64,000 bases of DNA, from positions 1,736,001 through 1,800,000 of the forward strand of contig NW_008805070.1 of the NCBI RefSeq assembly GCF_000004825.1. The letters run 5' to 3'. This document shows, piece after piece, positions 11,872-23,550 of the stretch. Position 1 is the stretch's first letter. Every line of letters begins with the position of its first letter. Below the pieces are notes generated by a model. That model saw nothing but the letters and a program-made list of their open reading frames with translations. It ran no database searches and was not told the DNA's origin. The position numbers were made by a program, and so were the translations under genes. This DNA comes from Heterostelium album PN500. Taxonomy: Eukaryota; Evosea; Eumycetozoa; Acytosteliales; Acytosteliaceae.

Positions 11872-14577
11872 TTATGATTCATTAATATGATCATCAATTT
11901 CTTCAATTAATTGTTGTTGTGGTTGATCCGTTGATTGTTGTTCATTAGATTGATGATGTTGTTCAATATGATCGTTTTGATCTGATTGGTCTGTTTGGGT
12001 GATGATGTGATCATGATGATGATCATCATGTTGTTCATGTATTGTAGATTCGATATTCGATTCTAAAGGTGAATTATGTTGTTGTTGTTGATGATGGTGA
12101 TGTTGTTGTTGTTGTTGTTCCTCTTGTGATATGGAAGAGGTTGTAGAATTGTTAGTAAAATCTTGGTTGGTGGTTGATGTTATACTTGGTGAAGATGGTG
12201 AATTTTGTTGTTGTTGTTGTTCATTTGATAAGTTGTCGTGGTGTGTATTTGTTTGTTGTTGTTGATATTGTTGATGATCAACATCTTCAAGATGAGAGTT
12301 GCTATGAACTATATGTTGCTGGTGATGATGATGATGATGATCCTGGTGATGATGGTGATGATGGTGATCCTGGTGATGTTGTTGAGTAGTATCTCCACCA
12401 CCTTCGATCTCATTGTCATTCTCATGGCCATTCTGAACGACACCGGCTACAACAGCAATAGGAGCTCCAATACCATCGGTAACAGGTGCTGGTTTTGTTG
12501 AATCTTGACCTGGTCCGAGGATGATAGATCCATCAGATGTATCCATATGACTGTCGTGTTGCTGCTGTTGTTGTTGCTGTTGTTGTTGAATCTGATGCTG
12601 TGTGGAAGTGGCAGCAAGATGTGCAGCTGCTTCATCACTTGTCATTATTGGCTGCATTTCCATATGTTGTTGCTCCTCCGACTTCATATCAATAGACATG
12701 TCTTGGGAGGTGTTCAACTCCAAGCCACCAGCAGTCTCTGGCTCTTGTGATGCATGTTGTTGCTGTTGGTCGGCAGCACCGGCACCCTTTCTGGTGGATC
12801 CACGTTTGGTTTTCTCCTTCTTCTCAGAGGTGATGTCTTTAAGTTTATCGAGATTAGTCGAAGAGTTGAAGGTGTCCTGTCTAAGATTTGTCCAGATGTC
12901 ACCGCCGTTCGAGGTGGTCATGTCCTTCTTCATCGGACTCTTACGACGTGCCAAGTGACTCATCCAATCGACAGCAGAGTTACTACCACGCAAACCAAAG
13001 TAGAGACCAAGTACATCGAGCAAACCTTTACTATTATGTACGATAAAGTGTATTCCCTCGGAATCCCACTCGCAAAACTTATTGAACAAAGGATTGCTCA
13101 GCATAATCCAAAACAAACGGTAACGAAGTGTCCGCAGTGAACGGAATGCCTGCATCAGTGCGGCACGATGGTCGGCAGTCAATCCCAGCTTCTCAGCGGA
13201 TTGGATAAACTTGATGGTGTTGTGTTTCTCAAGTATTCCAGACTTGTAGATAAAGTTATCGCTGGGTACATACGGTTCGTATCCATGCTTCAGTAGCAGT
13301 TTGTAGTCGGCGGAATGGTGGTTGTCGCTCTGCACCGAGGTGTTGGCCAGTATGGAGAGCGGTGTTTCAAACGACTCGGCATTAGCTTTTTTGTATTCCT
13401 GCTCTGTTATACCTTGGAGTGTCGCTGCCATGTGGCTGTATCCCTTGTCGTGCGCCATCTCCACTGGATATTGGCGCGAGTAGTTTGGCACCGATTGGTC
13501 GGCTCCAAACGCGAGAAGCAGCTGGACCGCTTCGATATTGTTGGCTTTGACGGCCCAGTGCAAAGGTGTCCAACCTTCGTTGTCGGTGCGATTATAGTCC
13601 GCTCCACTCTTGAGGAAGTACTCGACGAGTCCATTCCAGTTGTAGGCACAGGCGTAGTGCAGCGGTGTGAATCCCTCTTCGTCACGCTTGTCAAAGTCGA
13701 ATACTTTGGTTTCCTGTTGGGTCTTGGCGTCGATGTGTTGGCGAACCATCTCTACATCACCAGTGAGAATCTGGTTGAATAGCTCGTCGCTAAGTGGTTG
13801 GTTGACAGGAACGGCTTCGCCATTCTTTGACGACTTGGACTTCTTACGCTTGCCAGCGGATTGAGAAATGGATCCACGCTTTCCAGTAATCTTATCATGC
13901 TTGGCAGCCTCTACATGTACAATGATAACATTACTCCAAACAATGTACTCATCCTCACTGTCAAATTGATGATGATTTGTTGTTGCTGTTGTAGTGGTTG
14001 TTGTGGTTGTTGTAGTGGTCACAGGAGAATCATGCATGATTTGTGATTGTGCATGTTGAAGATGTTGATTGTGATGATCTGGATCGACTACAACTTCCTC
14101 TTCCTCCATAAGAACAACACCAGTACCACCAATATTATTATTGTTATTTTGTACAAGATGAATTTGGTCGATATGTTGTTGTTGTTGTTGTTGTTGATCT
14201 TGGTGGTGTTGTTGTTGTTGTGATTCTTCGTGGATATGATGAATTGGTTGTTGTTGTGATTGTTCCTCGTGGATATGTTGTTGTTGCTGTTGCTGTTGTA
14301 CATCATCGATATGGTGTTGTTGAACAGGTGTGTTTTCATGACTGTGGATAGTCTCAATTTCGATTCCACCATGTTGAATCACTTGTTGCTCGCTCTCTTC
14401 ATGGAGTACCACCACTGGTTGTAGCTGTTGTGAGGCATTGTGTTGAGGTGAATGTGGATGTGTATCTTTAGATTCGACGGACACCATTGGTTCCTCTGAG
14501 ATCTGCAGACCACCTGCATCATGACCCTGATGTATATGTTGATCTTGATCTTCGTGCTCCTCTTCAATATGTTGTTG

Positions 14578-14608
<31 letters not shown>

Positions 14609-14953
14609 TGTTGCTGTTGTTCATCATGATGTTGAGTATGGTCGACAACATGTTGATCTGAATGATGATGGTGATGATGATCCTGATGTTGGACTATCTC
14701 CATTTGATCGACGCTCGGCTCAGTCATTAGAACATCATGATGATGCTCATGTTGTTGCTGCTGCTGTTGTTGATGATGATGAACATGATCTTGATGTTGA
14801 TGATGCACCTCTTCATGTGAAGTCAACGCGACACTCAAGTCGATATGCATATCTTGTTCCATATGTCCATTTCCATGATGGTGATGCTGATGTTGTTGAT
14901 GATGATTATGTTGATGATGTTGCTGAACAGTTTGTTGTTGTGATTGTACTTGT

Positions 14954-14994
<41 letters not shown>

Positions 14995-15715
14995 AGTAGC
15001 ATGTTGAGAAGCTTGATGTTGATGTTGTTTCAACTCTTCGAATGGATCGATCTTGAGAGTCTGAACAAGCTTATCGCTTTGGAATGCTTGCTCCATCTTT
15101 CGACAGTTGAAACCGACTCGCACGTTGTAAGTACCAGGCAGTATCTCTGGCACAATCACCACGACACACCTGTCACAGCACGGACTGATATCGATGTTCG
15201 ACACAGACTTTGGCTCATTGTCATTGGCGGCCGAAGTAGGAATGAATTGGACAACGAGGTATCTCGACATCGCTGGAAACGGCTTCAATCCTTCGCCACG
15301 CAGAACCAACGGTGCTTTCGCTATCACAGCAGACGGAATCGATGACACCACCACCGGTTTCGGTATCCTTTTACCACTTACAAATTCAATAATTTCATTT
15401 TCTTTCTTTGAAATTAATCCTACATAATTATTATTGTTTGTTAGTCATGTCACATTACATTATTATTATAGTGTCATAAAAAAAAAAACTGAAATTCCGA
15501 TACAAATAAATATTTGCTTAAAACACACATCACCTTAAAAAAAAATAAAAAAATAAAACGAACTATTTTTTAAAAAACAACAACCCAAGTTTTAATTTGT
15601 TTTTATCTTTGGAAACAACTACTAATACATCTATAAAGATATTATTATATAAAGATATGAACTATTTAGATTAACACTTACTTGCTATATGAGGACTATA
15701 GTTAATTTGCTCCAT
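11872..15715 (-). CDS. Ankyrin-repeat protein with Gln/His tracts and possible HSF-like winged helix
   Basis: Two exons on the minus strand, 15715-15682 and 15419-11872, give 1193 residues starting MEQINYSPHIA. The intron has GTAAGT and ATGTAG ends and leaves an open join. Residues about 30-140 form a beta-rich domain with a C-x2-C pair. Long Gln/His tracts fill about 145-500. Three to four ankyrin repeats lie at about 565-680, with classic G-F-T-P-L-H-Y-A and G-W-T-P-L-H-W-A cores. Residues 771-836 read like a heat-shock-factor winged helix: F-W-I-M-L-S-N-P-L-F, W-D-S-E-G-I-H-F, then V-L-G-L-Y-F-G and a basic recognition-helix-like end. A second Gln/His region closes the protein. A nuclear regulatory role is inferred, not shown. 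Confidence 0.8.
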
Positions 15716-18700
15716 TAGTTTTTTTTTTTGTTTTTTTATTTACTACTCATTGATAAAACATATGAAGTTGAGTAGTAGTAAGATATAAACAACCTTTGGT
15801 TAAAAGGGTTGCAATCAAATAAAACAAAACAAAACAATACTCTTTTCTAACAACTTATTTAACTTTTTTTTGTTTATATATTTTGTTATTGTTTAAATAA
15901 ATATTAAATTATACTACACTACTCTTGTTGTACTTGTTGTTTTATTATTTTAATTAATTAACTAGTTATAAAAAAGAGATATATAGATAGATAATATTAT
16001 TTATTAGAGTAAGAGTTCTGTGTGGTCCGTAGTTCGGTTGCGATAGAATTTAAAACTTAACAGTAGTTCATTTTTTTGTGTGACAAATTTTTTAGACCAA
16101 AAAAAATGAAAAAAAAAAAAAAAAACAAAAAATTAAAATTAATTTTTTTTATTAAAAAAAAAACTTTGGATAACTTTTTATCAAAATGAATGTTTAAAAT
16201 GACAGATTTATTTATAAGTATTGTGTATATGATTCAAAATTTATCTCAGGAATCACAATTCATTTTATCAATATTAATTAATGTTATTTTAAAGTTTTGT
16301 AAAATATTTATTTTTCTAACAATAATTATTTATAAAAAAATTGTTGAATTTTAATTGAGAAATTAAATATTTAATTTTTCAATGTTAAGGCTTTGAATAC
16401 AAAGGTTGTTTTTTTAAGGTGATAGAACTGACTTTTGCTGGTGGGGAATAAATTCAAAGAAGATGGTTCAAAATAATTTTTTATAATTTTAATTATTTTT
16501 TTGTGTTCTTTCGCAAAATGGGCATCATAATAAAAATGAAAACTTAAAAACATAATAATCATTTTTTTCTGTACAAAATAAATTAACATTAATCATAATA
16601 AAAATAATTAAGAATAAATTAATTAATCTATAGATAGATATATAATAAAGAAATAAAAATAGTGTAAAATATATATTGTCAAAAAAAAATATAATTTTGT
16701 TTCTATATCTAAATAGTATAGGTACGTCATAAAAATAAAAATAAAAATAAAAATAAAAATAAAAATAAAATAAAAATAACAACCCATTGCAAAGACCAAT
16801 AATAAATAAAATAATGTATTATACAATACAATATACAATGTTAATAGATTTTCGTTGTTTTTTATGTTGTTATTGCAGTTCAACTCGTTTCTACATTTAT
16901 CAATAACAACCACAATAATCAATCATATTAATGTTGTTACCCATATATATGTTGTTCACCCCACAATTTTTATTATTGTTAATGTAGCGAGCAAACATAT
17001 TATATTGTGTTTTTTATCATTATCATTGTTCAGTGTTTAATTACATTTGCAATCAAATGTTTTTGCATTTCATTGTTTTATGTTCGACAATGTCACCACA
17101 CACTTCATCACATATTACACTAACTACAAGCTTGCATTTCATTCTAAACAAACAAAAAACAAAAAATTAAAACTTGAATATTAAAATTCATTTAATGCAT
17201 ATCCCTTTCAATGGGTTATACATGGGATTGTTGAGTTTTGAAGAAAAAAAAATTGAAAAAAAACAACGAATTTTATATCGAGTTGTTTTTCTTTGCACAC
17301 ACATCTCAATTCTTACTATTTTCAAACAAACGAAACATATTATTTTTAATTTATTTTTTTTTTCTTGAACACCAAAAAAACAAAAAAAGGAACATAATAT
17401 ATGCAAACAAAGCAAAGCAAAACAAAGCAAAGCAACCATATATATTAAAACAATAACTTTTTTTTTTTTTTCATTCTTTCACAATTTGTATTTTAAATAG
17501 AATAGAAAAATTAGAATAATAAATAATTATAATTATAAACTTAGTTTAGTCAGTCTTCTTCATCACATCATCATCAAAGCAAACAAAACAACAAACAAAA
17601 CAATTAAAAACTTAATTGATTAATTAATAAAGTAATCAATTGACAATCACATCAGATCACAGCTTGTAAATTTATATTTTAAAAAGTTAGTAACAACAAT
17701 AATTGGTTAAAAAAAATTAAATAATAGTAACAATTGGCACTACACTCGTTTCTTGAACATAATTATTATTATTTTTGTTAATTGCTGCAACAACAAACAA
17801 ACAAACAAACAAACACGAGTTATTTATATAAATAAATAATATCATTAGATTGGATTTAACAATTAATTGTTGATATTCAACTTATACCCTCCTATCTCTT
17901 CTTGCACACGAATTCACATTTTTCATATCTCTTACCCAACCAAAAACCCAAACACCAACCAAACAAACAACAAACGAAATAATAAATATTCTATCGATTA
18001 GATTTTCATTTATTATCTGGCTGTTTTGACTTTTGATCTTTTTAATATCATTGTTTTATTATTAATATCATCATCATCAACATACAGTACCAACAACACC
18101 AGGCTACCATTAACAACAATAACAATATAAAAACAAATTTACCAACTACACAACACAACCCCCACATCTTCCAATTTCTTCTTGTTCTTTGTGTTCATTT
18201 TTTTTTTCATTTTTTTTTTTTTGCTCCAAAAACTACCAAAATTTTAACATTAATAATAACAAAAAACTGACATCAACCCAACACAAAATAGTATCATACT
18301 AATCCAAAAATAATAATAATAATAATAACATTGCTTTTAACTTCTCGTTTTTCAATTTTAAACATTCCTTTAATTTTTTTAAATATTCTTTTAATTTTAT
18401 TAAACTAAAAATAATATAAACAAACACACTAATTTTGATTTTATTTTAATTATTATAGAAATTATACAATTAATTTATATAAAATAAATAGTTGAATAGT
18501 AAATAGTATATTGAAATAGCATCTCTCTCTGCAGTTACATATACATAATAGCAGGAAATAATAATAATAATAGAGCAGCTCTAATTATAGCAATAGCATC
18601 ATTAGCAATTATCAGTCAGTCAATCAATTCCAAATTCGTTTGTTAATTTAACATCAAACTAACAAATCTTCAAGTCAAAATCAAATCAAACCATCAATTT

Positions 18701-18931
18701 AAAATAATAGTTTATTTAGATTGATTTTTTAGTATTATTCAATAATAATAGTAATAAGTAATTAATTAATTAATTAATTAGTAGGAAAGAAAAGTAAATA
18801 GAATTTTATATATAATATAAGTAGTTATTTATATAAAAATCAACAACACCTCCACTTCTCCTCCACCCCCAAAAGCAACATACAATCAATTAGAAACAAC
18901 CAAAACAGTTTTATTTGATCTTATAATTATA
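15716..18931. promoter_or_regulatory. 3.2-kb divergent intergenic region, low complexity
   Basis: This AT-rich DNA lies between the divergent ankyrin gene and the acidic-protein gene at 18932, so it should hold both promoters and leaders. Visible tracts are an AAAAAT tandem repeat at about 16732-16778, an AAAC repeat near 17797-17815 and a TAAT run at 18761-18780. Long T and A runs are present, as usual for dictyostelid promoters. No RNA gene or coding exon was recognised. Confidence 0.4.
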
Positions 18932-19074
18932 ATGGCCTTGTCACCAGTTGAACATAATCAAATTTCATCATTAATTCCACAAGCCGAAGTAGATTGTTGT
19001 CATTATCATCATCAATTTCAGAGTCATTATACAGATAGTTGTATGAATTATTTTAAAACCAACCTATTTTGGTA

Positions 19075-19114
<40 letters not shown>

Positions 19115-20822
19115 TATATATATATAAATATATAAATAGTATTTAAGTAAATAGTTTAGTAGTAATAATATATTAGAATTATATCAATACAAATCAATCA
19201 CCCTCAAACCCTACGCATTCTCCAACGCAATACAACACCACAACCACAACTCTCAACTCTTTCCAAACATCATTATGAATACATTGATGCCACAATTTGA
19301 TATCAAGCATCAATCTACCACTGCCACCATGTCAAGTGCAGCCGACACCCTTATGGGTTGCTCACCCAATCATCACATTGTTTCACCCTCGAATATCTAC
19401 TTTGATTTCGGTCAACTTCATCACCATCACCACCACCATCATCATCATTACAATCCAAAGTCAACCAATTCCTCAGGTGATCTCGTGGCATCGTCAACCG
19501 ACAGCAGTGAGAGTGAGAAAGAGTCAGGCGAACATCATATCTTTAGAATGTCTGGCGGATTGACCATCACCAATGGCGACGACGAAGATGAAGATGATAT
19601 GAGTGATTCAGATGAAGAGTCACTAAAACTACAGTCGTCCTCAACCGACGAGGAGCAGAGTGATCTTGACATGTCTGAGGAGGAAGAGGACGATGTGCTC
19701 ACCAATGACCAGACCGCTACAGAGTATGACGACGATTCATCTTCGGAATACGAAGATGATGACGAGGAAGACGACGATGAATCATCCAGTGACTATGAAC
19801 AAGAAGATTACAATCTGAGAAAGAGTTCATCATCGTTGGTCGTTAGAAAGTATCTCTTTAACAATAAGTATGATGAAGATGAAGACGACGACGATGAAGA
19901 AGAAGAAGACGATGAATCAGGTGATTCCGATTTCGACAATGACGATAACAACAGTGGTTCTTGCTCTAGTGATCTTTCATTGTTGGACGAGTTTGAAGAT
20001 TTAATGCCACCAACTTTCTCATACTCTATTACCAGTCCTGTCAAAGAGCTCTGTGCCAATCATAATAATAGCAATGGCGCACCATCAAAGAATAAATTCT
20101 ATGTGGAGACGGACGACGAAAACGACGTGCAAAGCGAGTTAGACGATGAAGAAGAGGAAAGGAATAAGCAAGACATTCACAATGCGCTACGCTATTCAAT
20201 TAGCAATGGTCCAACCGCTGTTTCCGTTCCGTGTTGGTTCGACAATGAAGACGAAGATCACATCCAATCGATCATCAAGGAGTATGGCAACTACCTCCAG
20301 CTGGACAATGAGATCAAGAGAATCCGTCGTGCTCCAAAGCCATTCGTTGGCAGGATTCACCGTCGCATCTTACAGTTTGGTGCCAACAAGCATCACAATG
20401 AGTTTATGACAATCGACACTGTCAAGGTGTACCGTTGGGAGATTCAGCCGATCGGTCGTCCGTTGAAACCCTGTAAAACCGTGCTCTTGCTCACCACCTG
20501 GGACAAAGAGTCGGGCTTCCCCATTCAATTCCAACCGATTGAATCGCTCTCGATGAAAGAGTACTGGATGCAAGCGTCGTGCTCCTCCAACATTCTTCAA
20601 TCCTCATATATCTATTGTTCACCGATTTTCGACCGCATCGATAACTATCGTTTTAGCGTTGGCACCGAGAAATATCCAATCGACTATCTGCCATCATCGC
20701 CACAGCTCAGCGTCAAGAGAAGTTCCTCGCCATCCTTAATTCTCTCTTCTCACATCTATTCGCATAGTTTGATTCCACAAAATCATTTCTTACTTAAGGA
20801 TACCTCAAACGATGATTCATAA
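18932..20822 (+). CDS. Acidic Asp/Glu/Ser-rich protein of unknown function
   Basis: The best model has two exons, 18932-19071 and 19160-20822, giving 600 residues. The intron starts GTAAAT, contains the ATA microsatellite at 19078-19113 and ends TTTAG. Frame is kept across the join, and the leader stays open up to the methionine at 19275. A model starting at 19275 gives 515 residues and is the fallback. The middle of the protein is strongly acidic with alternating Asp/Glu/Ser runs after a ten-His tract. The last 250 residues are a compact, Trp/Tyr/Arg-rich domain (for example KPFVGRIHRRILQFG) of no family I recognise. Its conservation in dictyostelids would be worth testing. No signal peptide or membrane segment is seen. 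Confidence 0.7.
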
Positions 20823-20978
20823 AAAAAAAAAAATAAGCAATAAGTTTCTTTTTTTTTTTTTTCCTTCCTTTCTTATACCCAACTTCCCCTCCCCATATAT
20901 TAATATAATAACCAACCAAACAACCACCTCGAAACCTTAAACTTGTAAATAAATAGAAAATTATAACCACCTTTTTTT

Positions 20979-21078
20979 TTTTGGTCTTTATTTATTAATA
21001 ACTTAACTTTGCAAAATAAAGAAGATAAAATGGATTGCAAAGTTAAGTTTTGAAGTAGGAGTCTTAAGAAGACCAAAA
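20979..21078. repeat. Two-step perfect inverted repeat (hairpin) between convergent genes
   Basis: An inner arm AACTTAACTTTGCAA (21000-21014) pairs perfectly over 15 bp with TTGCAAAGTTAAGTT (21035-21049) around a 20-base loop. An outer arm TTTTGGTCTT (20979-20988) pairs over 10 bp with AAGACCAAAA (21069-21078). The structure sits between the 3' ends of the acidic-protein gene and the GATA gene. It could be a bidirectional 3'-end signal or a small-RNA precursor; the sequence alone does not decide. Confidence 0.7.
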
Positions 21079-21170
21079 GAAATTCTTTTTTTTTGGGTCG
21101 ATCTTCAGGGTTGATGATTATTATCGTTGAACTATAACTATATTATTATAATTTATTTTGTATTTTTTCA

Positions 21171-22352
21171 TTACTTTTTCTTCTTCTTCTTTTTATCTGA
21201 AGAGCTACTCTTTCTTGAGTAGTTGTTGTTGTTGGTCTTATCATCGTCGTCATCTTCCTCTTCTTCTTCTTCGTGGTTGAGAATGTTACCTAAACTATGA
21301 CGGTCTTTTGATTTCTTTTCTTGTTTATTCTTTTTGATAAATTTGAGACCACACGCGTTACATAGTGGCTGTCCTTGAAAACCTTTACGCCATTCCGGTG
21401 TTTCTCTCTTGTGACACTGACTACATTCATAAGGCTATACAGTAAAACAATAAAATAAAGTTAATAAAAGAATAATAATAAAATTATAATTGATTATTAT
21501 TAATACATACTTTGACACCAGGTGGACGACCTTTCTTCTTTGCTGGTGTTGGCTGCTCAGGTATATGTGTGTTGCTATCTGAAGGTGGAGACGATGGAAC
21601 AGCAGGTGTAGAGGTAGAAGGGGTTGTAGAGGTGGTTGTTGTTGTTGTAGTCGTAGTGAACACAGGTGAGCTAGATTCTGTTCTTGTTGTCGAGTCTGAA
21701 TCAAACTCACTTGGAGGTGTCGAGGGAGCAGGTGGTGATAGATCAGATAACTTTGCTTGTTCTTCTTGTTGTTCGTTTTGTTGAGTATGCTCCTGTTGTG
21801 GACTTGAGGGGCTATTTCTATAGGTTAGTATCATTGTTTATTATATATTAAAGATATTATTTGTTTTTGATGATTCATCAACAACAATCAATAAATAAAT
21901 TATTATTTATTTCTTTCAGATCTGAACAGATCAAACAAACAATTATAATTATTGTGTAGATAATTTTATTATTTTGATATAATCATTTGAATATACCTAA
22001 TAATCAATATTTTTAACTAGTTATTATTATTAAAAGAATTCTCTATCAAACTTGTTAGCAATCCATTGAAATAAATGACCGACTGATTTGATTCGATTGA
22101 TTTGATTGATTTGATGTGATTGGTATGAAGTCATTTTGAATTAAGTTTGATATTCTACAATGACTATATTGATACTTCCAAACTTGAATATGATTATGAT
22201 TTAAACTAACACACTATTATGCAAAAGCACAAATTGGTAACAATAACAATTTTGTGCACATTTTGTATAATAATTATTATGTTCATGATTTTTTAAAAAG
22301 TTTCTAAATAAAATATAATTACATACCTATTCAAATTCAAATTTGGTTCCAT
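21171..22352 (-). CDS. GATA-type zinc-finger transcription factor
   Basis: Three exons on the minus strand are well supported: 22352-22327 (MEPNLNLNR), 21817-21511 and 21434-21171, giving 198 residues. The first intron ends with a textbook TACTAAC branch-like site 4 bases before its AG; an unspliced start at 21834 is the alternative. After a Ser/Thr/Pro/Gln-rich region comes a basic K-K-K-G-R-P-P patch. The GATA finger C-S-Q-C-(17 residues)-C-N-A-C-G follows, with the conserved T-P-E-W-R core. The tail is acidic then Ser/Lys-rich. It should bind GATA-like DNA in the nucleus. Upstream exons at 22989-23550 may extend its N-terminus in frame. Confidence 0.85.
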
Positions 22353-22636
22353 TAGACTCTATACAAAGTATAAATGAAAAATAAATAAATAAAATAATCA
22401 ATTAATTAAAAAAATAATAATTAATATGTATTATTTATATGTTGTCGACTATGAGGTTGCTCTATCTAGGTGGAGACTTTTTGAAAAGAGCATAGATAGG
22501 TAATATGGATTAAGAAATGAATGGCAAATAAACTTCTCAATAATAAAATCACAAGTTAACAAATGAGGATATAACTTTTTTGTGAATTGAATATACAGAA
22601 GAAAAGTGATTGATTTGAGATTGTTGCTGAGCTAGA

Positions 22637-22650
22637 GTTGCCGCGGCAAC
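22637..22650. repeat. 14-bp GC-rich perfect palindrome GTTGCCGCGGCAAC
   Basis: This perfect palindrome lies in an otherwise AT-rich stretch between the GATA gene's first supported exon and the upstream exons. It sits in a small GC island (22620-22680) that is also open for about 35 codons on the minus strand. It may be a protein-binding site or part of an unrecognised exon. Confidence 0.6.
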
Positions 22651-22988
22651 AACACTTTTTAAGTATATGTGGTTGGGATCGAATCAGAATAAAAATAAAA
22701 ATAAAATTAATTTTAAAACTAAAAAAAAATAACAAAATTAATCAAAAATTGTAATTTCTTTAGGTTTTGATTGAAGTTGGATGGTTTGGATTGAACGTCA
22801 TCGACTGATGGAATTTTTAAAAATAAAAAAACCAAAGTCAAAAAAAAAAAAAAAAATTCCGGTGTACCTGTGATTCATCTTCTTTCATTGTGTTGAATCA
22901 TTCAAGATCCTTTGTATTTTGTGGTGAGGGAAGAGTGTGGTGTGTGTGTGTGAACGATTGATTAATGTGACATTTTTGGGTAACTTAC

Positions 22989-23550
22989 AGTTAAATATGC
23001 AATGTTCTCAGGTGAAACAGCCATGGAATTTGTTAAACCAACGACTTGAGATACAAAGTCAAATGGACTTAGATTTTGCCCACCTTCACGAGTGGCCCTC
23101 AATGATTCAACCTGCAATGCAATCACTTCATTTAAAGACTATAATAGTTATTTGTAATAAAGATAAAAGAGAAAAAAGAAAAGAAGAAAAAAAAAATAAA
23201 TATCAATAAATGTGATTTCGACTTTAGAATGTAAACACAATGAGATAAAACATTAATAATTAAATATTTTAAATTTACCAACACGATCAAACAAAATTTG
23301 CACACCACCCAATTTTACCGCGATCCAACTATCTTTTTCATCAGTTTATAAAAAAAAGTTTAGATTTTGATTGGATTTGTAAAAAAGGTTTGAAAAGCAA
23401 ATGAGTTTTTTTTGTTTGCAAATTTAAAATAAAAAATCTGTTTTGGTTTTTTTATTTAATTAATTAAATGTTTTTTTTTGCAAAATTACTTACTCTTTCA
23501 TGAAAGGCTTTATAAGGCCTGTTTTTGTCCTCCATTTGTTTTCGCTGCAT
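22989..23550 (-). CDS. Two coding exons upstream of the GATA gene (N-terminal extension or separate small gene)
   Basis: On the minus strand exon 23550-23494 (MQRKQMEDKNRPYKAFHER) ends at GTAAGT in phase 0. Exon 23111-22989 follows a TTGCAG acceptor and encodes 41 residues with the core LSPFDFVSQVVGLTNSMAVS, ending at another GTAAGT in phase 0. The next acceptor in phase could be 22358, which reads SLMEPN into the GATA protein, or 22804, which adds 14 residues and a stop at 22760. The first choice makes these the N-terminus of the GATA factor; the second makes a 74-residue protein. Composition and clean splice sites say the exons are real. The domain was not recognised. Confidence 0.6.

Noticed and set aside
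12602-13782. Several plus-strand frames over the ankyrin domain
   Set aside because: They are shadows of the conserved minus-strand ankyrin and winged-helix coding region.
14487-14999. Open plus-strand frame of 170 codons rich in Val/Asp/Ala
   Set aside because: It is the antisense of the Gln/His tracts of the ankyrin gene; its composition is explained by the CAG/CAT repeats on the other strand.
16961-16975. ACCCCACAA resembling the upstream element of dictyostelid small RNA genes
   Set aside because: It misses the consensus by one position and no class I RNA end motif or stable RNA follows.
22437-22870. Possible tRNA or small RNA in the balanced-composition patches
   Set aside because: No cloverleaf or known snRNA motif could be formed.
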